Shown: positions 1 through 9,008, counted from the first letter of the stretch. The stretch is DNA of 64,000 nucleotides from an uncultured Alphaproteobacteria bacterium (GCA_903822175.1 CAIJOB010000032.1:62001-126000); one strand, 5' to 3'. Numbers and translations are program-made. The notes: a model not told the origin generated them from the letters alone.

Positions 1-478
1 GCGCCGCGGCCTGGGCCGCCGCCGTCGCCTGGGCGGCGCGGGCCTGGAAGCGGCGCTGGTCGATCGCCTCCTGGCTAAGCACGCCGGCGTTGTCGAGATC
101 CTTCACGCGCGCGGCCTGGTCGGCAGCCTGCTGGGCTTGCACCTGCGCCTGGGCGGCGTTGGCCTCGGCCTGAGCGAGCTGCGCCTGGATCAGCGCCGGG
201 TCGAGGTCGACCAGGGTCTGGCCCTTCTTCACCGTGTCGCCCACGTCGACCAACACTTTGGAAACGCGGTAGCCGCTGACTTCCGGCAGCACGGCGGCTT
301 CCTCGCGCGACACCAGATCGCCGGAGGCCGCCAGCGCCCCGGTGATCGGCTGCGTGGACAGCGTCACGACGCGCACGGCGCGGGCGTTCTGCGCCTCCGT
401 CGATTTGGCCGCCGGCTTGTGGCAGCCCGCGAGCGCCAGAGCCGCCAGCAGCGGCAGAAGGGTAAGAAGTCGTTTCAT
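1..478 (-). CDS. RND efflux periplasmic adaptor subunit (HlyD/AcrA family), partial
   Basis: N-terminal 159 codons of a membrane-fusion protein that would bridge an inner-membrane RND pump to an outer-membrane channel in the periplasm; the C-terminus lies beyond the left edge. The protein opens with a lipoprotein signal (MKRLLTLLPLLAALALAGC), so Cys19 is the expected lipidation site. A biotinyl-lipoyl-like beta segment follows (VSGYRVSKVLVDVGDTVKKG), then an Ala/Gln-rich heptad stretch (about residues 95-159) typical of the adaptor coiled-coil hairpin. It starts 7 bp after the outer membrane factor gene, so the two are co-transcribed; the pump gene should follow off-window. Family certain, substrate unknown. 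Confidence 0.9.
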   Translation of the reverse strand, partial: MKRLLTLLPLLAALALAGCHKPAAKSTEAQNARAVRVVTLSTQPITGALAASGDLVSREEAAVLPEVSGYRVSKVLVDVGDTVKKGQTLVDLDPALIQAQLAQAEANAAQAQVQAQQAADQAARVKDLDNAGVLSQEAIDQRRFQARAAQATAAAQAAA

Positions 479-485
479 GCGGGTC

Positions 486-1922
486 TCAACGGGCCTGCTT
501 GTCGGTGGGGAAATGCTCGGCGGGCCAGCCGCCGCCGAGCGCCTTGTAGACCTGGATCGTGCGCCGCGCGGCCTGCACCTGCGCGGCGGTCAGCTGGGCG
601 CGGGTGGCGCGCCACGACTGTTCGGACGAGAGCGCCGTCTGCAAGTCGGTCAGCCCGCGGTCGTAGCCAAGCTTGGCGGCCTTGTAGCCGCGCGCGGCGC
701 GGGCCTCGCCATCGGTCAGCAGCACCACGCGCCGGCGGTCGGCGTCGAGGTTGACCAGCGCGCCCTCGCTGTCGGCGAACGCGGTCTGCACGGCCTTTTC
801 ATAGGCGATCACCGCCTGCTCACTGCGCGCGTCCTGCGCCTTCAGCTCGGAGAGCAGCTTGGGGATCGAGAACAGCGGCTGGGTGAAGGCGCCGCCGTTG
901 ATGAACGACTGCGCGGTGACCGAGAAACCCGGCTGCGACGACTTCTGCCAGGTCAGGCCCGGCGTCCAGTCCAGCGTCGGCAGGAAGGAGAGCACGTCCA
1001 GTTGCGACCGCCCGGTGGCCGCGGCCACCCGCGCGCTCGCCTCGCGAACGTCGGGGCGGCGCTTCAGGAGCTCGCTCGGCAGCATCTCCGGCACCGGCGG
1101 CAAGTCGCCGACGCTGGCCTCGACGGCGATGTTGGCGGTCGGCTCGACGATGCGGCCGGCCAGGATCAGCAGCGTGCGGCGCTCGACCTGCAGCTGGGCC
1201 GCCAGGGCCTCGGCCTGGGCCTTGGCCTGCGCCAGGTCGCCGGCCACCCGGTCGGCGTCCGAGGTCGGGGCGATGCCCACCTGGGCGCGCTTGGACGCGC
1301 TGTCGTAGAGCTCCTGCTCGATGCGCTGGCTGTCGCGGGCGTCGGCGAGCTGGATGGCCAGGCCGCGGGCCTGGAAATAGGAGTCGGCGACATTGGCGGC
1401 CAGGCTGGCGCGCGCGCCCTCATAGTTGAAGCGCGCCGCGGCGATATCGCCGTTTACCGCCTTAGAGGTCGCGAAGAACCGGCCGAACAGGTCGACTTCC
1501 CAGCTGGCGTTCAGGTTCACGCCTGAAGCGTCCGAGACGCCGCTGGAGGAGAAGCCGGGGATGTTGAACACCGTGCCGGCCAGCTGCTTGGTGTCGGTGC
1601 GCCGCTGGCTGCCCTGGACGTCGCCCTGCGGCAGGTAGTGGGTGAGAGACTCGACCCGGTTCGCGCGCGCTTCGGATAGGCGGGCGGTGGCCGTCCTGGC
1701 GTCCGGGTTGCGGGCCAGCGCCTGGTCGATCAGGCCGTTGAGTTCGGGATCCTTGAACGCCAGCCACCAGCGGTCGAGATCGATCGCCCCGGCCGGCGCG
1801 CGGTCGGCGGCGCCTTTCGCGCCCTCGAAGGCGGCGGGCAAAGCGGTCTCCGGCGCGCGCACATGGGCGCAGGCGCCGAGCGCGAGACAGGCCAACAGGA
1901 CAGCGGAGACGGCGGGACGCAT
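486..1922 (-). CDS. Efflux outer membrane factor, NodT/OprM family lipoprotein
   Basis: 478-residue TolC-like outer-membrane channel for a tripartite RND pump. The start at 1922 gives a clean lipoprotein signal (MRPAVSAVLLACLALGAC); the frame stays open to 2369 but that extension has no signal and runs across the divergent promoter. Family features include DRWWLAFKDPELNGLIDQAL near residues 45-65 and a second repeat with LPPVPEMLPSELLKRRPDVR, the hallmark of the OEP duplicated helical domain, plus a long heptad-rich C-terminal half. Length is normal for the family. First gene of the operon with the adaptor, divergent from a TetR regulator that probably controls it. Confidence 0.93.
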   Translation of the reverse strand: MRPAVSAVLLACLALGACAHVRAPETALPAAFEGAKGAADRAPAGAIDLDRWWLAFKDPELNGLIDQALARNPDARTATARLSEARANRVESLTHYLPQGDVQGSQRRTDTKQLAGTVFNIPGFSSSGVSDASGVNLNASWEVDLFGRFFATSKAVNGDIAAARFNYEGARASLAANVADSYFQARGLAIQLADARDSQRIEQELYDSASKRAQVGIAPTSDADRVAGDLAQAKAQAEALAAQLQVERRTLLILAGRIVEPTANIAVEASVGDLPPVPEMLPSELLKRRPDVREASARVAAATGRSQLDVLSFLPTLDWTPGLTWQKSSQPGFSVTAQSFINGGAFTQPLFSIPKLLSELKAQDARSEQAVIAYEKAVQTAFADSEGALVNLDADRRRVVLLTDGEARAARGYKAAKLGYDRGLTDLQTALSSEQSWRATRAQLTAAQVQAARRTIQVYKALGGGWPAEHFPTDKQAR

Positions 1923-2117
1923 GGGGGCTTTTCGAAACGCGGGCGCGGCGCTGGGGGAGATCTCACCCCTAGTCGCCGCCGGGTTAAGTATTGGATGCAA
2001 AGGCGACAGACGCACGTCTAGCGACATGAACACACAAGCCCAGTGATGAAGACGCCCCACCCACACGTCAGACACGGGCGACCTCTTTGCCGGGCCCCCT
2101 CGCGAGCCCTCCTCTGA

Positions 2118-2163
2118 GCTAAACTCCGTATGTTGTAAAGTGTTATTTGGCGTGTAGTTTAGC
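2118..2163. promoter_or_regulatory. Inverted repeat in efflux/TetR divergent promoter (candidate operator)
   Basis: Perfect 8-bp arms GCTAAACT (2118-2125) and AGTTTAGC (2156-2163) flank a 30-bp AT-richer spacer between the efflux operon and the TetR gene. The right arm ends three bases before the TetR ATG, so a bound protein would block its transcription or initiation. Position fits autoregulation by the adjacent TetR protein; the wide spacing is unusual for one TetR dimer and could mean two dimers. Function is inferred. Confidence 0.45.
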
Positions 2164-2166
2164 CGC

Positions 2167-2949
2167 ATGGCAGCGGAGTTTTCAGGCGGCGGCGATCCGG
2201 GGCGAAGCATCGCGCTCCTGTGGGGCCTGGCCGGAACCGGACGGCGGGGCCCCAAGCCACGCCACTCGGTGGAAGACGTCGTGCAGGCCGCCATCGTGCT
2301 GGCCGACGCCGAGGGCCTGGCGGCGCTCTCCATGCGCGGCGTCGCCGAGTCGCTCGGGCTCTCGCCCATGTCGCTCTACACCTATGTGCCGTCGAAGGCC
2401 GAGCTGGTGGACCTGATGCTCGACCGGGTGGCCGGCGAGCAGCAGACACCGGACTTGCCGGTCGAGGGCTGGCGCGCGCGGGTCGAGCAGATCGCGCGGC
2501 AGGGTTGGACGCGGGCGCAGCGCCACCCCTGGATCCTGCAGGTCGGCACCCACCGCCCGCCGCTCGGCCCCAACATCCTCTCCCGCGTCGAAGCGACCCT
2601 GCGGGCCATCGACGGCCTGGGCCTTTCCGAGATGGAGATGGACCAGCTTACCTCGCTGATCAGCGACTATGTGCGCGGCTCTGTGCGCTCCGCCCTCGAC
2701 GCCCGCGAGATCGAGCGGGCCACCGGCATGACCGACGAGCAGTGGTGGGCGATGAACACGCCGCTGCTGGAGGGCCTCGTCGACCCGGCGCGCTATCCGA
2801 CCACGGTGAAGATCGGCGAGGCCTACAAGTCCGGCCGCATGGCCCCGCCAGACCACGAACGCAACTTCGAGTTCGGCCTGCAACGCGTCCTCGACGGCGT
2901 CGAAGCCTTCATCGCCTCGCGCCCTTCCGCCGGACAAACCGCGGCCTAG
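2167..2949 (+). CDS. TetR/AcrR family transcriptional regulator
   Basis: 260-residue repressor-type DNA-binding protein. The helix-turn-helix lies at about residues 40-85 (LSMRGVAESLGLSPMSLYTY), preceded by GRRGPKPRHSVEDVV. The rest is the all-helical ligand-binding domain of the larger TetR_C type. The gene is divergent from the outer-membrane-factor/adaptor operon, so it most likely senses a substrate of that pump. No Shine-Dalgarno sequence precedes the ATG, and an inverted-repeat arm sits directly upstream, so the mRNA may be leaderless or nearly so; an internal start cannot be excluded. Ligand unknown. Confidence 0.88.
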   Translation: MAAEFSGGGDPGRSIALLWGLAGTGRRGPKPRHSVEDVVQAAIVLADAEGLAALSMRGVAESLGLSPMSLYTYVPSKAELVDLMLDRVAGEQQTPDLPVEGWRARVEQIARQGWTRAQRHPWILQVGTHRPPLGPNILSRVEATLRAIDGLGLSEMEMDQLTSLISDYVRGSVRSALDAREIERATGMTDEQWWAMNTPLLEGLVDPARYPTTVKIGEAYKSGRMAPPDHERNFEFGLQRVLDGVEAFIASRPSAGQTAA

Positions 2950-3009
2950 CCGTTTCGGCCCCTGCCCATTAGGGTCGCCGCCAACCCGTTCCCCCGTTCC
3001 GAGTGACCG

Positions 3010-4677
3010 ATGAAACAGCTTCTCCTGGGCGCGTCCGCGCTCTGCGCCCTCGCCGCGCCCGCCTTCGCCGCTGACTTCAAGTTCGACCCGGCCCTGCTCT
3101 CCGAACACATCAAGGTGCTGTCGTCCGACGCCTTCGAGGGGCGCGGACCGGCGACGCCGGGGGAGACCAAGACGGTCGCCTACATCGAAAAGGAATTCAA
3201 AGCCGTCGGCCTGCAGCCGGGCGGCGACAAGACCAAATCCGGCCGCGCCTGGACCCAGAACGTGCCGCTGGCAGAGTTCAACATCGAGGGTCCGGTGGCC
3301 TTCAGCGTCACCGCCGGCGGCAAGACACAGAGCTGGAAGCAGGGCGAGGAGATCGCCATCCGCGCGCCCGAAACCGGCGTCAATCGCATCGACCTGAAGA
3401 ACGTCCCGGTGGTCTTCGTCGGCTATGGCGTCAAGGCGCCCGAGCGCAACTGGGACGACTTCAAGGGCGTCGACCTGAAGGGCAAGATCGCGCTGGTCCT
3501 GGTCAACGACCCTGACTACGAGACCGCCCCTGAGTGCAAGACGCCGTGCGACTTCGGCGGCAAGGCCATGACCTACTACGGCCGCTGGACCTACAAGTAT
3601 GAGGAGGCCGCGCGCCAGGGCGCCGTGGGCTTCATCGTCATCCACGAGACCGGCCCGGCCAGCTACGGCTGGAACACCGTCAAGAACTCCAACACCAACG
3701 CGGTCTTCGACATCATCCGCAAGGAGCCCGGCAAAGTCCACGCGCCGATCGAGGCGTGGATCCAGCGCGACCAGACCGTCGCCCTCTTCAAGTCCGCGGG
3801 CCTGGATTTCGAAGCCCTGAAGAAGCAGGCTCAGACCCGCGCCTTCAAGCCGGTGACCCTCTTGGGCGTGACCTTCTCCACGGCCTTCAAGGTCGAGGCC
3901 AAGCACGTGATCTCGCACAATGTCGTGGGCGTGCTGCCGGGGACCAGGCATCCCAATGAGCGGATCATCTACACCGCCCACTGGGACCATCTGGGTGTCG
4001 GCCTGCCGGACGCCAAGGGCGACAAGATCTACAATGGCGCCGTCGACAACGCGTCGGGCGTCTCCAGCCTGATCGAACTTGGCCGCGCCTTCGCCCACAG
4101 CCCGCGCACCGAGCGCACCGTGCAGTTCATGGCGGTGACCGCCGAGGAAAAGGGCCTGCTGGGCAGCGAGTACTACGCGACCAACCCGGTCTATCCGCTG
4201 GCCACCACCGTCGCGAACCTGAACACCGATGGCGCCGCGGTGAACGGCCCGGCCAAGGACATCTCGACCTCCGGCGACGCCGGCCTGACGCTACAGGACG
4301 ACCTGATCAAGGTCGGCAAGGACCACGGCCGCTACTTCACGCCGGACGCGCGTCCGGAAGCCGGCGGCTTCTTCCGCTCCGACCACTTCTCCTTCGCCAA
4401 GCAGGGCGTGCCGGCGCTCAGCTTCCACTCCGGCCAGGACCTGGTGAAGGGCGGCGTCGCGGCCGGCAAGGCGGCGGGCGAGGCCTACACCCGCGACCGC
4501 TACCACCAGCCCGCCGACGAATTCGACCCCAACTGGGACCTCTCCGGCATGGCCCAGGACCTTTCGATCCTCTGGGACCTGGGCACTGGGCTCGCCAACT
4601 CCCGCGAGTGGCCGGAATGGAAGCCAGGCTCGGAGTTCAAGGCGGCGCGGGACAAGACGCAAACGGCGAGGAAGTAG
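3010..4677 (+). CDS. Secreted M28 family zinc metallopeptidase
   Basis: 555-residue exported aminopeptidase-type enzyme. A Sec signal peptide ends at about residue 20 (ALAAPAFA|AD). A protease-associated (PA) domain fills roughly residues 130-230, inside the enzyme. The M28 zinc site is visible: HWD near 324-326, Asp in GAVDNASG near 346, the catalytic Glu pair in TAEEKG near 379-380, Asp in LNTDG near 407, and His in YHQPAD near 499. Such enzymes remove N-terminal residues from peptides in the periplasm or outside. The following DUF72 gene starts 2 bp after the stop and uses a GAGGAAG ribosome site inside this gene, so the pair is coupled. Confidence 0.95.
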   Translation: MKQLLLGASALCALAAPAFAADFKFDPALLSEHIKVLSSDAFEGRGPATPGETKTVAYIEKEFKAVGLQPGGDKTKSGRAWTQNVPLAEFNIEGPVAFSVTAGGKTQSWKQGEEIAIRAPETGVNRIDLKNVPVVFVGYGVKAPERNWDDFKGVDLKGKIALVLVNDPDYETAPECKTPCDFGGKAMTYYGRWTYKYEEAARQGAVGFIVIHETGPASYGWNTVKNSNTNAVFDIIRKEPGKVHAPIEAWIQRDQTVALFKSAGLDFEALKKQAQTRAFKPVTLLGVTFSTAFKVEAKHVISHNVVGVLPGTRHPNERIIYTAHWDHLGVGLPDAKGDKIYNGAVDNASGVSSLIELGRAFAHSPRTERTVQFMAVTAEEKGLLGSEYYATNPVYPLATTVANLNTDGAAVNGPAKDISTSGDAGLTLQDDLIKVGKDHGRYFTPDARPEAGGFFRSDHFSFAKQGVPALSFHSGQDLVKGGVAAGKAAGEAYTRDRYHQPADEFDPNWDLSGMAQDLSILWDLGTGLANSREWPEWKPGSEFKAARDKTQTARK

Positions 4678-4679
4678 CC

Positions 4680-5480
4680 ATGGCAGGCACCATCCGCGCC
4701 GGTATCGGCGGCTGGACCTTCGAGCCCTGGCGCGGGGTCCTCTATCCCGAGGGCCTGCGCCAGGCAGATGAGCTGAACTATGCGGCCAGCAAGCTCACCG
4801 CCATCGAGATCAACGGCACCTACTATTCCACCTTCAAGCCCGACAGCTGGGCCAAGTGGCGCGCCTCGACGCCGGAGGGCTTCAAGTTCGCGGTGAAAGC
4901 CTCGCGCTTCTGCACCAACCGCAAGGTGCTGGCCGATGGCGCCGAGAGTATGGGCAAGTTCCTCAACCAGGGCCTCTCGGAACTGGGCGACCGGCTGGGC
5001 CCGATCCTCTGGCAGTTCGCCAATACCAAGAAGTTCGACACCGCCGACTTCGAAGGCTTCCTGAAGCTCCTCCCGGACAAGCAGGACGGCCTGCCGCTGA
5101 CCCACGTGCTTGAAGTCCGGCACCCGACCTTCATCGACCCGGCCTTCATCGCGCTGGCCCGCAAATACGGCGCGACCGTCTGCCTGGCCGATCACAACGT
5201 CTATCCGCTGATCCCCGACGTCACTGGCGACATCGTCTACGCCCGCCTGCAGACCGGCAGCGACGCTGAGCCAACCGCCTACAAGCCCGCCGATCTCGAC
5301 GCCTGGATCGGCCGCCTGAAGACCTACGCCGAGGGGTCCGCGCCCGCCGACCTGCCGATGGCCGACGCGGCCCATCCCGCGCCTAAGACGCCCCGCGACG
5401 TCTACGCCTTCGTCATCCACGAGGGGAAAGTCCGCGCGCCGGCCGCCGCCATGGCGATCATCGAGAAGGTGAAAAGCTAG
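4680..5480 (+). CDS. DUF72 domain-containing protein (YecE-like)
   Basis: 266-residue cytoplasmic protein of the DUF72 family, a TIM-barrel fold of unknown biochemical role. Signature pieces are GIGGWTFEPWRGVLYP at the N-terminus, EINGTYYSTFKP, FKFAVKASRF, LGPILWQF and the late YARLQTG. The frame opens earlier at 4608, but the ATG at 4680 is preceded by a good Shine-Dalgarno sequence (GAGGAAG, in the end of the M28 gene) and gives the family's usual N-terminus. No signal peptide or membrane segment. Translationally coupled to the peptidase upstream, although a functional link is not obvious. Confidence 0.92.
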   Translation: MAGTIRAGIGGWTFEPWRGVLYPEGLRQADELNYAASKLTAIEINGTYYSTFKPDSWAKWRASTPEGFKFAVKASRFCTNRKVLADGAESMGKFLNQGLSELGDRLGPILWQFANTKKFDTADFEGFLKLLPDKQDGLPLTHVLEVRHPTFIDPAFIALARKYGATVCLADHNVYPLIPDVTGDIVYARLQTGSDAEPTAYKPADLDAWIGRLKTYAEGSAPADLPMADAAHPAPKTPRDVYAFVIHEGKVRAPAAAMAIIEKVKS

Positions 5481-5721
5481 GCCGCGGACGCCAAACGACG
5501 CCCCTCCCGCGAGGGAGAAACGCCGTCCGGTGGTCGTCCACAGCCAAAGTCACGCATGGCCGTTGGGCGATAGCTGGCGTGCCAGTCCGGGACAGTTTCC
5601 CGGCTGGGTCGCGCTTCGAAGGTTCAGATTGCAAGCCTTGGGCCGCCTCGACCGGAGCGCTTGACCGACCCGGCGTCAGGGCGCTTGGCTGGCCAAAACG
5701 AACAAACCGGAGGACGCCCCG

Positions 5722-6627
5722 ATGACCGACCTGACCCCCGACGACCTGATGTTCCGCCCCGGCCTGATGAAGGGCCAGAGGATCCTGATCACCGGCGGCG
5801 GCACCGGCCTGGGCAAGGTGATGGCCGAGGCCTGCCTGATCCTGGGCGCGGAGGTCTATATCTGCGGCCGCCGCGGCGGCGTGGTCGAGGCCACGGCAAA
5901 GGAGCTGATGGACGCGCACGGCGGCAAATGCACCGGCGTCGCCTGCGACATCCGCGTGCCCGAAGCCATCGCCGAGATGATCGAGACGGTCTGGGCCGAC
6001 GGTCCGCTCACCGGCCTGATCAACAACGCCGCCGGCAACTTCATCAGCCGCACCGAGGACCTCTCGGCGCGCGGCTTCGACGCCATCTCCAACATCGTTT
6101 TCCGTGGCTCCTTCTTCGTGACGCTGGAGTGCGGCAAGCGCTGGCTGGCGGCGGGCGACCACGCCTCGGTGGTCTCGATCCTCACCACGTGGGTCTGGAA
6201 CGGCGGGCCGTTCACCGTGCCCTCGGCCATGTCCAAGGCCGGCCTCAACGTCATGACCCAGTCGCTGGCCGTTGAGTGGGGCAACCGCGGCATCCGCTTC
6301 AACGCCATCGCGCCCGGCCCCTTCCCGACCGAGGGCGCCTGGGCCCGCCTGAACCCCGGCGCCGGCACGGAATCAGAGAAGGCCGACCCGACTATCCCGC
6401 TGAACCGCAATGGCGAGATGCGCGAGCTGGCGAACCTGGCGGTCTATCTGCTCGATCCAGGCTCGGCCTATGTGAACGGCCAGACCATCGCCATAGACGG
6501 CGGCTCGCACCTGAAGAGCGGCGGCGGGTTCGGGCGTCTGTCGGAGTGGGGCGACAGCGAATGGGAGGCGGCCCGCAACTCCATCCGCTCGACCAACGAG
6601 AAGGACCGCGCCCAGCGGACGGTATGA
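5722..6627 (+). CDS. SDR oxidoreductase, 2,4-dienoyl-CoA-reductase-like
   Basis: 301-residue short-chain dehydrogenase with the NADP(H) fold: TGGGTGLG near residues 23-30 and NNAAGNF near 104-110. The usual YxxxK is absent: the Lys is K172 but the Tyr position is Ser168 (VPSAMSK). Mitochondrial-type 2,4-dienoyl-CoA reductases share this substitution and the following block RFNAIAPGPFPTEGAW resembles theirs, so a role in beta-oxidation of unsaturated acyl-CoAs is likely. A strong GGAGGA ribosome site precedes the ATG. The stop overlaps the next gene's start (ATGA). Assignment to dienoyl-CoA reductase is from remembered family motifs. Confidence 0.85.
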   Translation: MTDLTPDDLMFRPGLMKGQRILITGGGTGLGKVMAEACLILGAEVYICGRRGGVVEATAKELMDAHGGKCTGVACDIRVPEAIAEMIETVWADGPLTGLINNAAGNFISRTEDLSARGFDAISNIVFRGSFFVTLECGKRWLAAGDHASVVSILTTWVWNGGPFTVPSAMSKAGLNVMTQSLAVEWGNRGIRFNAIAPGPFPTEGAWARLNPGAGTESEKADPTIPLNRNGEMRELANLAVYLLDPGSAYVNGQTIAIDGGSHLKSGGGFGRLSEWGDSEWEAARNSIRSTNEKDRAQRTV

Positions 6628-7241
6628 GCGGCAGCTACGACTTCACCGCTGACTGGTTCGGCCGCTTCGCGGAGATCTGGCGCCAGGTCCTCAAGCAGCA
6701 CCCGGCCGGCAAGCTCTTGGAAATCGGCTCCTACGAGGGCCGCTCCGCCTGCTTCCTGATCGAGGAATGCGCGCGCGAGCGGCCGATTGAGCTGCACTGC
6801 ATCGACACCTGGGCCGGTGGCGTCGAGCACAATGCTGACGGGATGGCGCAGGTCGAGGCCCGCTTCGACGCCAACATCGCGCTCGCCCGCGCGACCGCGG
6901 CCCATCCGGTGGCCTTCCACAAGCACAGGTCCGCCTCGCACCCGGCCCTCATCCAGCTCCTGGCCGCGGGCGGCGGCGAGCGGTTCGACCTGGTCTATGT
7001 GGATGGCTCCCACCAGGCGCCGGACGTGCTGGCCGACGCGGTCCTGGCCTTCCAACTGCTGAAGGTCGGCGGCGTGCTGATCTTCGACGACTATCTGTGG
7101 TCCATGGAGGCGGCCGGCGCGCAGGACGCCCACAATATGCCCAAGGCCGCCATCGACGCCTTCGTCAACGTCTTCCAGCGCAAGCTCACCGTGCTCGGCG
7201 CGCCGCTGTATCAGCTCTATCTGGTCAAGACCGCCGCCTGA
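6624..7241 (+). CDS. Class I SAM-dependent methyltransferase (Methyltransf_24-like)
   Basis: 205-residue cytosolic enzyme with the Rossmann SAM site LLEIGSYEGRSACFL near residues 33-47, an acidic strand LHCIDTWAGG near 58-67, and FDLVYVDGSHQAPDVLADA near 120-138, followed by GGVLIFDDYLW. This pattern fits the Methyltransf_24 group, whose acceptors are diverse small molecules or cell-surface glycans. The ATG overlaps the stop of the SDR gene by 4 nt, indicating coupled translation. Substrate cannot be told from the sequence. Confidence 0.85.
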   Translation: MSGSYDFTADWFGRFAEIWRQVLKQHPAGKLLEIGSYEGRSACFLIEECARERPIELHCIDTWAGGVEHNADGMAQVEARFDANIALARATAAHPVAFHKHRSASHPALIQLLAAGGGERFDLVYVDGSHQAPDVLADAVLAFQLLKVGGVLIFDDYLWSMEAAGAQDAHNMPKAAIDAFVNVFQRKLTVLGAPLYQLYLVKTAA

Positions 7242-7287
7242 ACCCGACCCTGCCACGGGCGTTTGCTTTCCTTGGGGACAGCCCTAG

Positions 7288-7303
7288 AGTGACACGCGTC
7301 ACT
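7288..7303. promoter_or_regulatory. Palindromic operator upstream of TetR gene
   Basis: AGTGAC-acgc-GTCACT, perfect 6-bp arms with a 4-bp centre, located 24 bp upstream of the TetR start at 7327. A 16-bp dyad at this position is the normal size for a TetR-family dimer site, so autorepression of the regulator and its downstream hydrolase gene is likely. Seen directly; regulator identity inferred. Confidence 0.6.
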
Positions 7304-7326
7304 TTTGAGTCTTACCGAAGAGCCGA

Positions 7327-7950
7327 ATGTCCCAAGTCGCTTATCTGAATCCCGGCAAGCGCGAGCAGACCAAGGTCGCCAACCGCCAGTCGATCCTCGA
7401 CGCGGCGCGCGAGGTGTTCGGCGAGCTGGGCTACGAGACCGCGACGGTGCGCGACATCATCCGCCGCACCGGCTTGGCGGCCGGCACCTTCTACAACTAC
7501 TACCGCTCCAAGGAGGAGGTGTTCGCGGCGCTCGCCGACGACGGCGCGCGGCGTTTCGCCCCGATCCTCAAGAGCCTGCGTGGCAAGGGCTATTCCTTCG
7601 AGGAGTTCGTCCACAAGGCGATCAGCGCATATTTCGGCTTCATCGCCGACGAGCACGCCAACTGGGCCGCGCGCCGCCCGGCCGGCGAGCCGCACCTGCA
7701 CATCCAGGGCGAGACGCCTGAGATGGCCGCGGTCTTCGCCGAGATCCGCGACGCCATGGCCGAGGACATCGCCGAGCGGAAGGGCCCCTTCGCCGACCCC
7801 GACTACATGGCCGCCGCCTGCATCGCCATCGCCCGCGAGGTCGGTGACAAGATGCTCGAGCGCCGGCCCATCGACACCGCCGGCGCCACCGACTTCGCAG
7901 TCAGCATGATCCTGGGCGGCCTCAAGGGCCTGCCGAAAGCGCCCGCCTGA
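7327..7950 (+). CDS. TetR/AcrR family transcriptional regulator
   Basis: 207-residue regulator with an N-terminal TetR helix-turn-helix (about residues 19-70): NRQSILDAAREVFGELGY, then TVRDIIRRTGLAAGTFYNYY and SKEEVFAAL. The C-terminal helical domain is of the type often found in regulators of fatty-acid or acyl-CoA genes. A 16-bp palindrome lies in its promoter. It is followed after one base by an HSL-type hydrolase and then an MDR oxidoreductase, so these are the likely targets. Inducer unknown. Confidence 0.9.
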   Translation: MSQVAYLNPGKREQTKVANRQSILDAAREVFGELGYETATVRDIIRRTGLAAGTFYNYYRSKEEVFAALADDGARRFAPILKSLRGKGYSFEEFVHKAISAYFGFIADEHANWAARRPAGEPHLHIQGETPEMAAVFAEIRDAMAEDIAERKGPFADPDYMAAACIAIAREVGDKMLERRPIDTAGATDFAVSMILGGLKGLPKAPA

Positions 7951-7951
7951 G

Positions 7952-8998
7952 ATGCCCAGCCCCGGAACCCAGCGCACCATCGTCCGCACGCTGCTCAGCC
8001 TGCCCATCCCCATGCTGCGGCTGATGGCCGGCGGCGGGGTGGTCTACCAAGGCGGCCGCACGCTCGACCCGCGCCTGCAGTACCTGGCGGCCCAGGGGCG
8101 TGGCGCGCCGCCCATGACCACCTTCTCGCCGCAGGAGGCGAGGGTCGGCAGCGCGCTGTCGCTGGCCGTCATGACCGGCGACCTCGAACCCGGCGTCCGC
8201 GTCGAGCCCGTCGAGATCCCAGGCCCTGGCGGAACCATCCCGGGCCGCCTCTACCGGCCCGAGGCGCAGGACCCGCAGGCGCCGCTGATGGTCTTCGGCC
8301 ACTTCGGCGGCGGCGTGATCGGTGACCTGGAGACCTGCCATGCCTTCTGCTCGATCCTCGCCAGGACCGCGCGCGGCCCAGTACTCTCCGTCGACTATCG
8401 CCTCGCGCCCGAACACCGCTTCCCGGCCGGCCTGGACGACATGCTGGCCGCCTACCGCTGGGGCCGCGACAACGCCGAGCGTTTCGGCGCGCCGCTCGCC
8501 CAGGCCGCGATCGGCGGCGATTCCATGGGCGGCAATTTCGCCGCCGTGGTCTGCCAGGAACTCAAGAAGGCCGGCGAGCCGCAACCGGCCCTGCAGCTCC
8601 TGATCTACCCCTGGGTCGATGTGGCCTGCGAGAGCGCGTCCATGACCACCTATGGCGACGCCTTCCCACTGACCCGCGCCACGCTGGACTGGTTCGCCGG
8701 CCACTACATGGGCCCCGGTGACAGCCCCGCGGACCCGCGCCTGTCGCCGCTGCGCGCCACCGACCTTTTGGGCCTGGCGCCCGCCGTGGTGGTCACCGCC
8801 GGCTTCGACCCCCTGCTCGACCAGGGCGAGGCCTATGCCCGGCGGCTGAAAGAGGCCGGCGTGCCGGTGATCTACCGCTGCTACGATAGCCTGGCGCACG
8901 CCTTCACCGCCTTCACCGGCGCTGTGCCCCTGGCCGACATCGCCTGCCGCGAGATCGCTGGCCTGGTCCGCGAGGGCTTTGAAGGCCGCATCGCTTGA
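7952..8998 (+). CDS. Alpha/beta hydrolase, hormone-sensitive-lipase-type esterase
   Basis: 348-residue hydrolase of the HSL/family IV esterase group. The oxyanion-hole region is GHFGGG (variant of HGGG), the nucleophile sits in GGDSMGGN, and the Asp and His of the triad are in GFDPLLDQG and LAHAFTAF near the C-terminus. No signal peptide, so it acts in the cytoplasm, on short acyl esters or lactones. Starts 1 bp after the TetR stop; part of the same operon. Confidence 0.9.
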   Translation: MPSPGTQRTIVRTLLSLPIPMLRLMAGGGVVYQGGRTLDPRLQYLAAQGRGAPPMTTFSPQEARVGSALSLAVMTGDLEPGVRVEPVEIPGPGGTIPGRLYRPEAQDPQAPLMVFGHFGGGVIGDLETCHAFCSILARTARGPVLSVDYRLAPEHRFPAGLDDMLAAYRWGRDNAERFGAPLAQAAIGGDSMGGNFAAVVCQELKKAGEPQPALQLLIYPWVDVACESASMTTYGDAFPLTRATLDWFAGHYMGPGDSPADPRLSPLRATDLLGLAPAVVVTAGFDPLLDQGEAYARRLKEAGVPVIYRCYDSLAHAFTAFTGAVPLADIACREIAGLVREGFEGRIA

Positions 8999-9008
8999 AG
9001 GCGCCCCG

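Noticed and set aside
1923..2369. In-frame N-terminal extension of the outer membrane factor
   Set aside because: It crosses the divergent promoter and overlaps the TetR gene; the lipoprotein signal begins at 1922.
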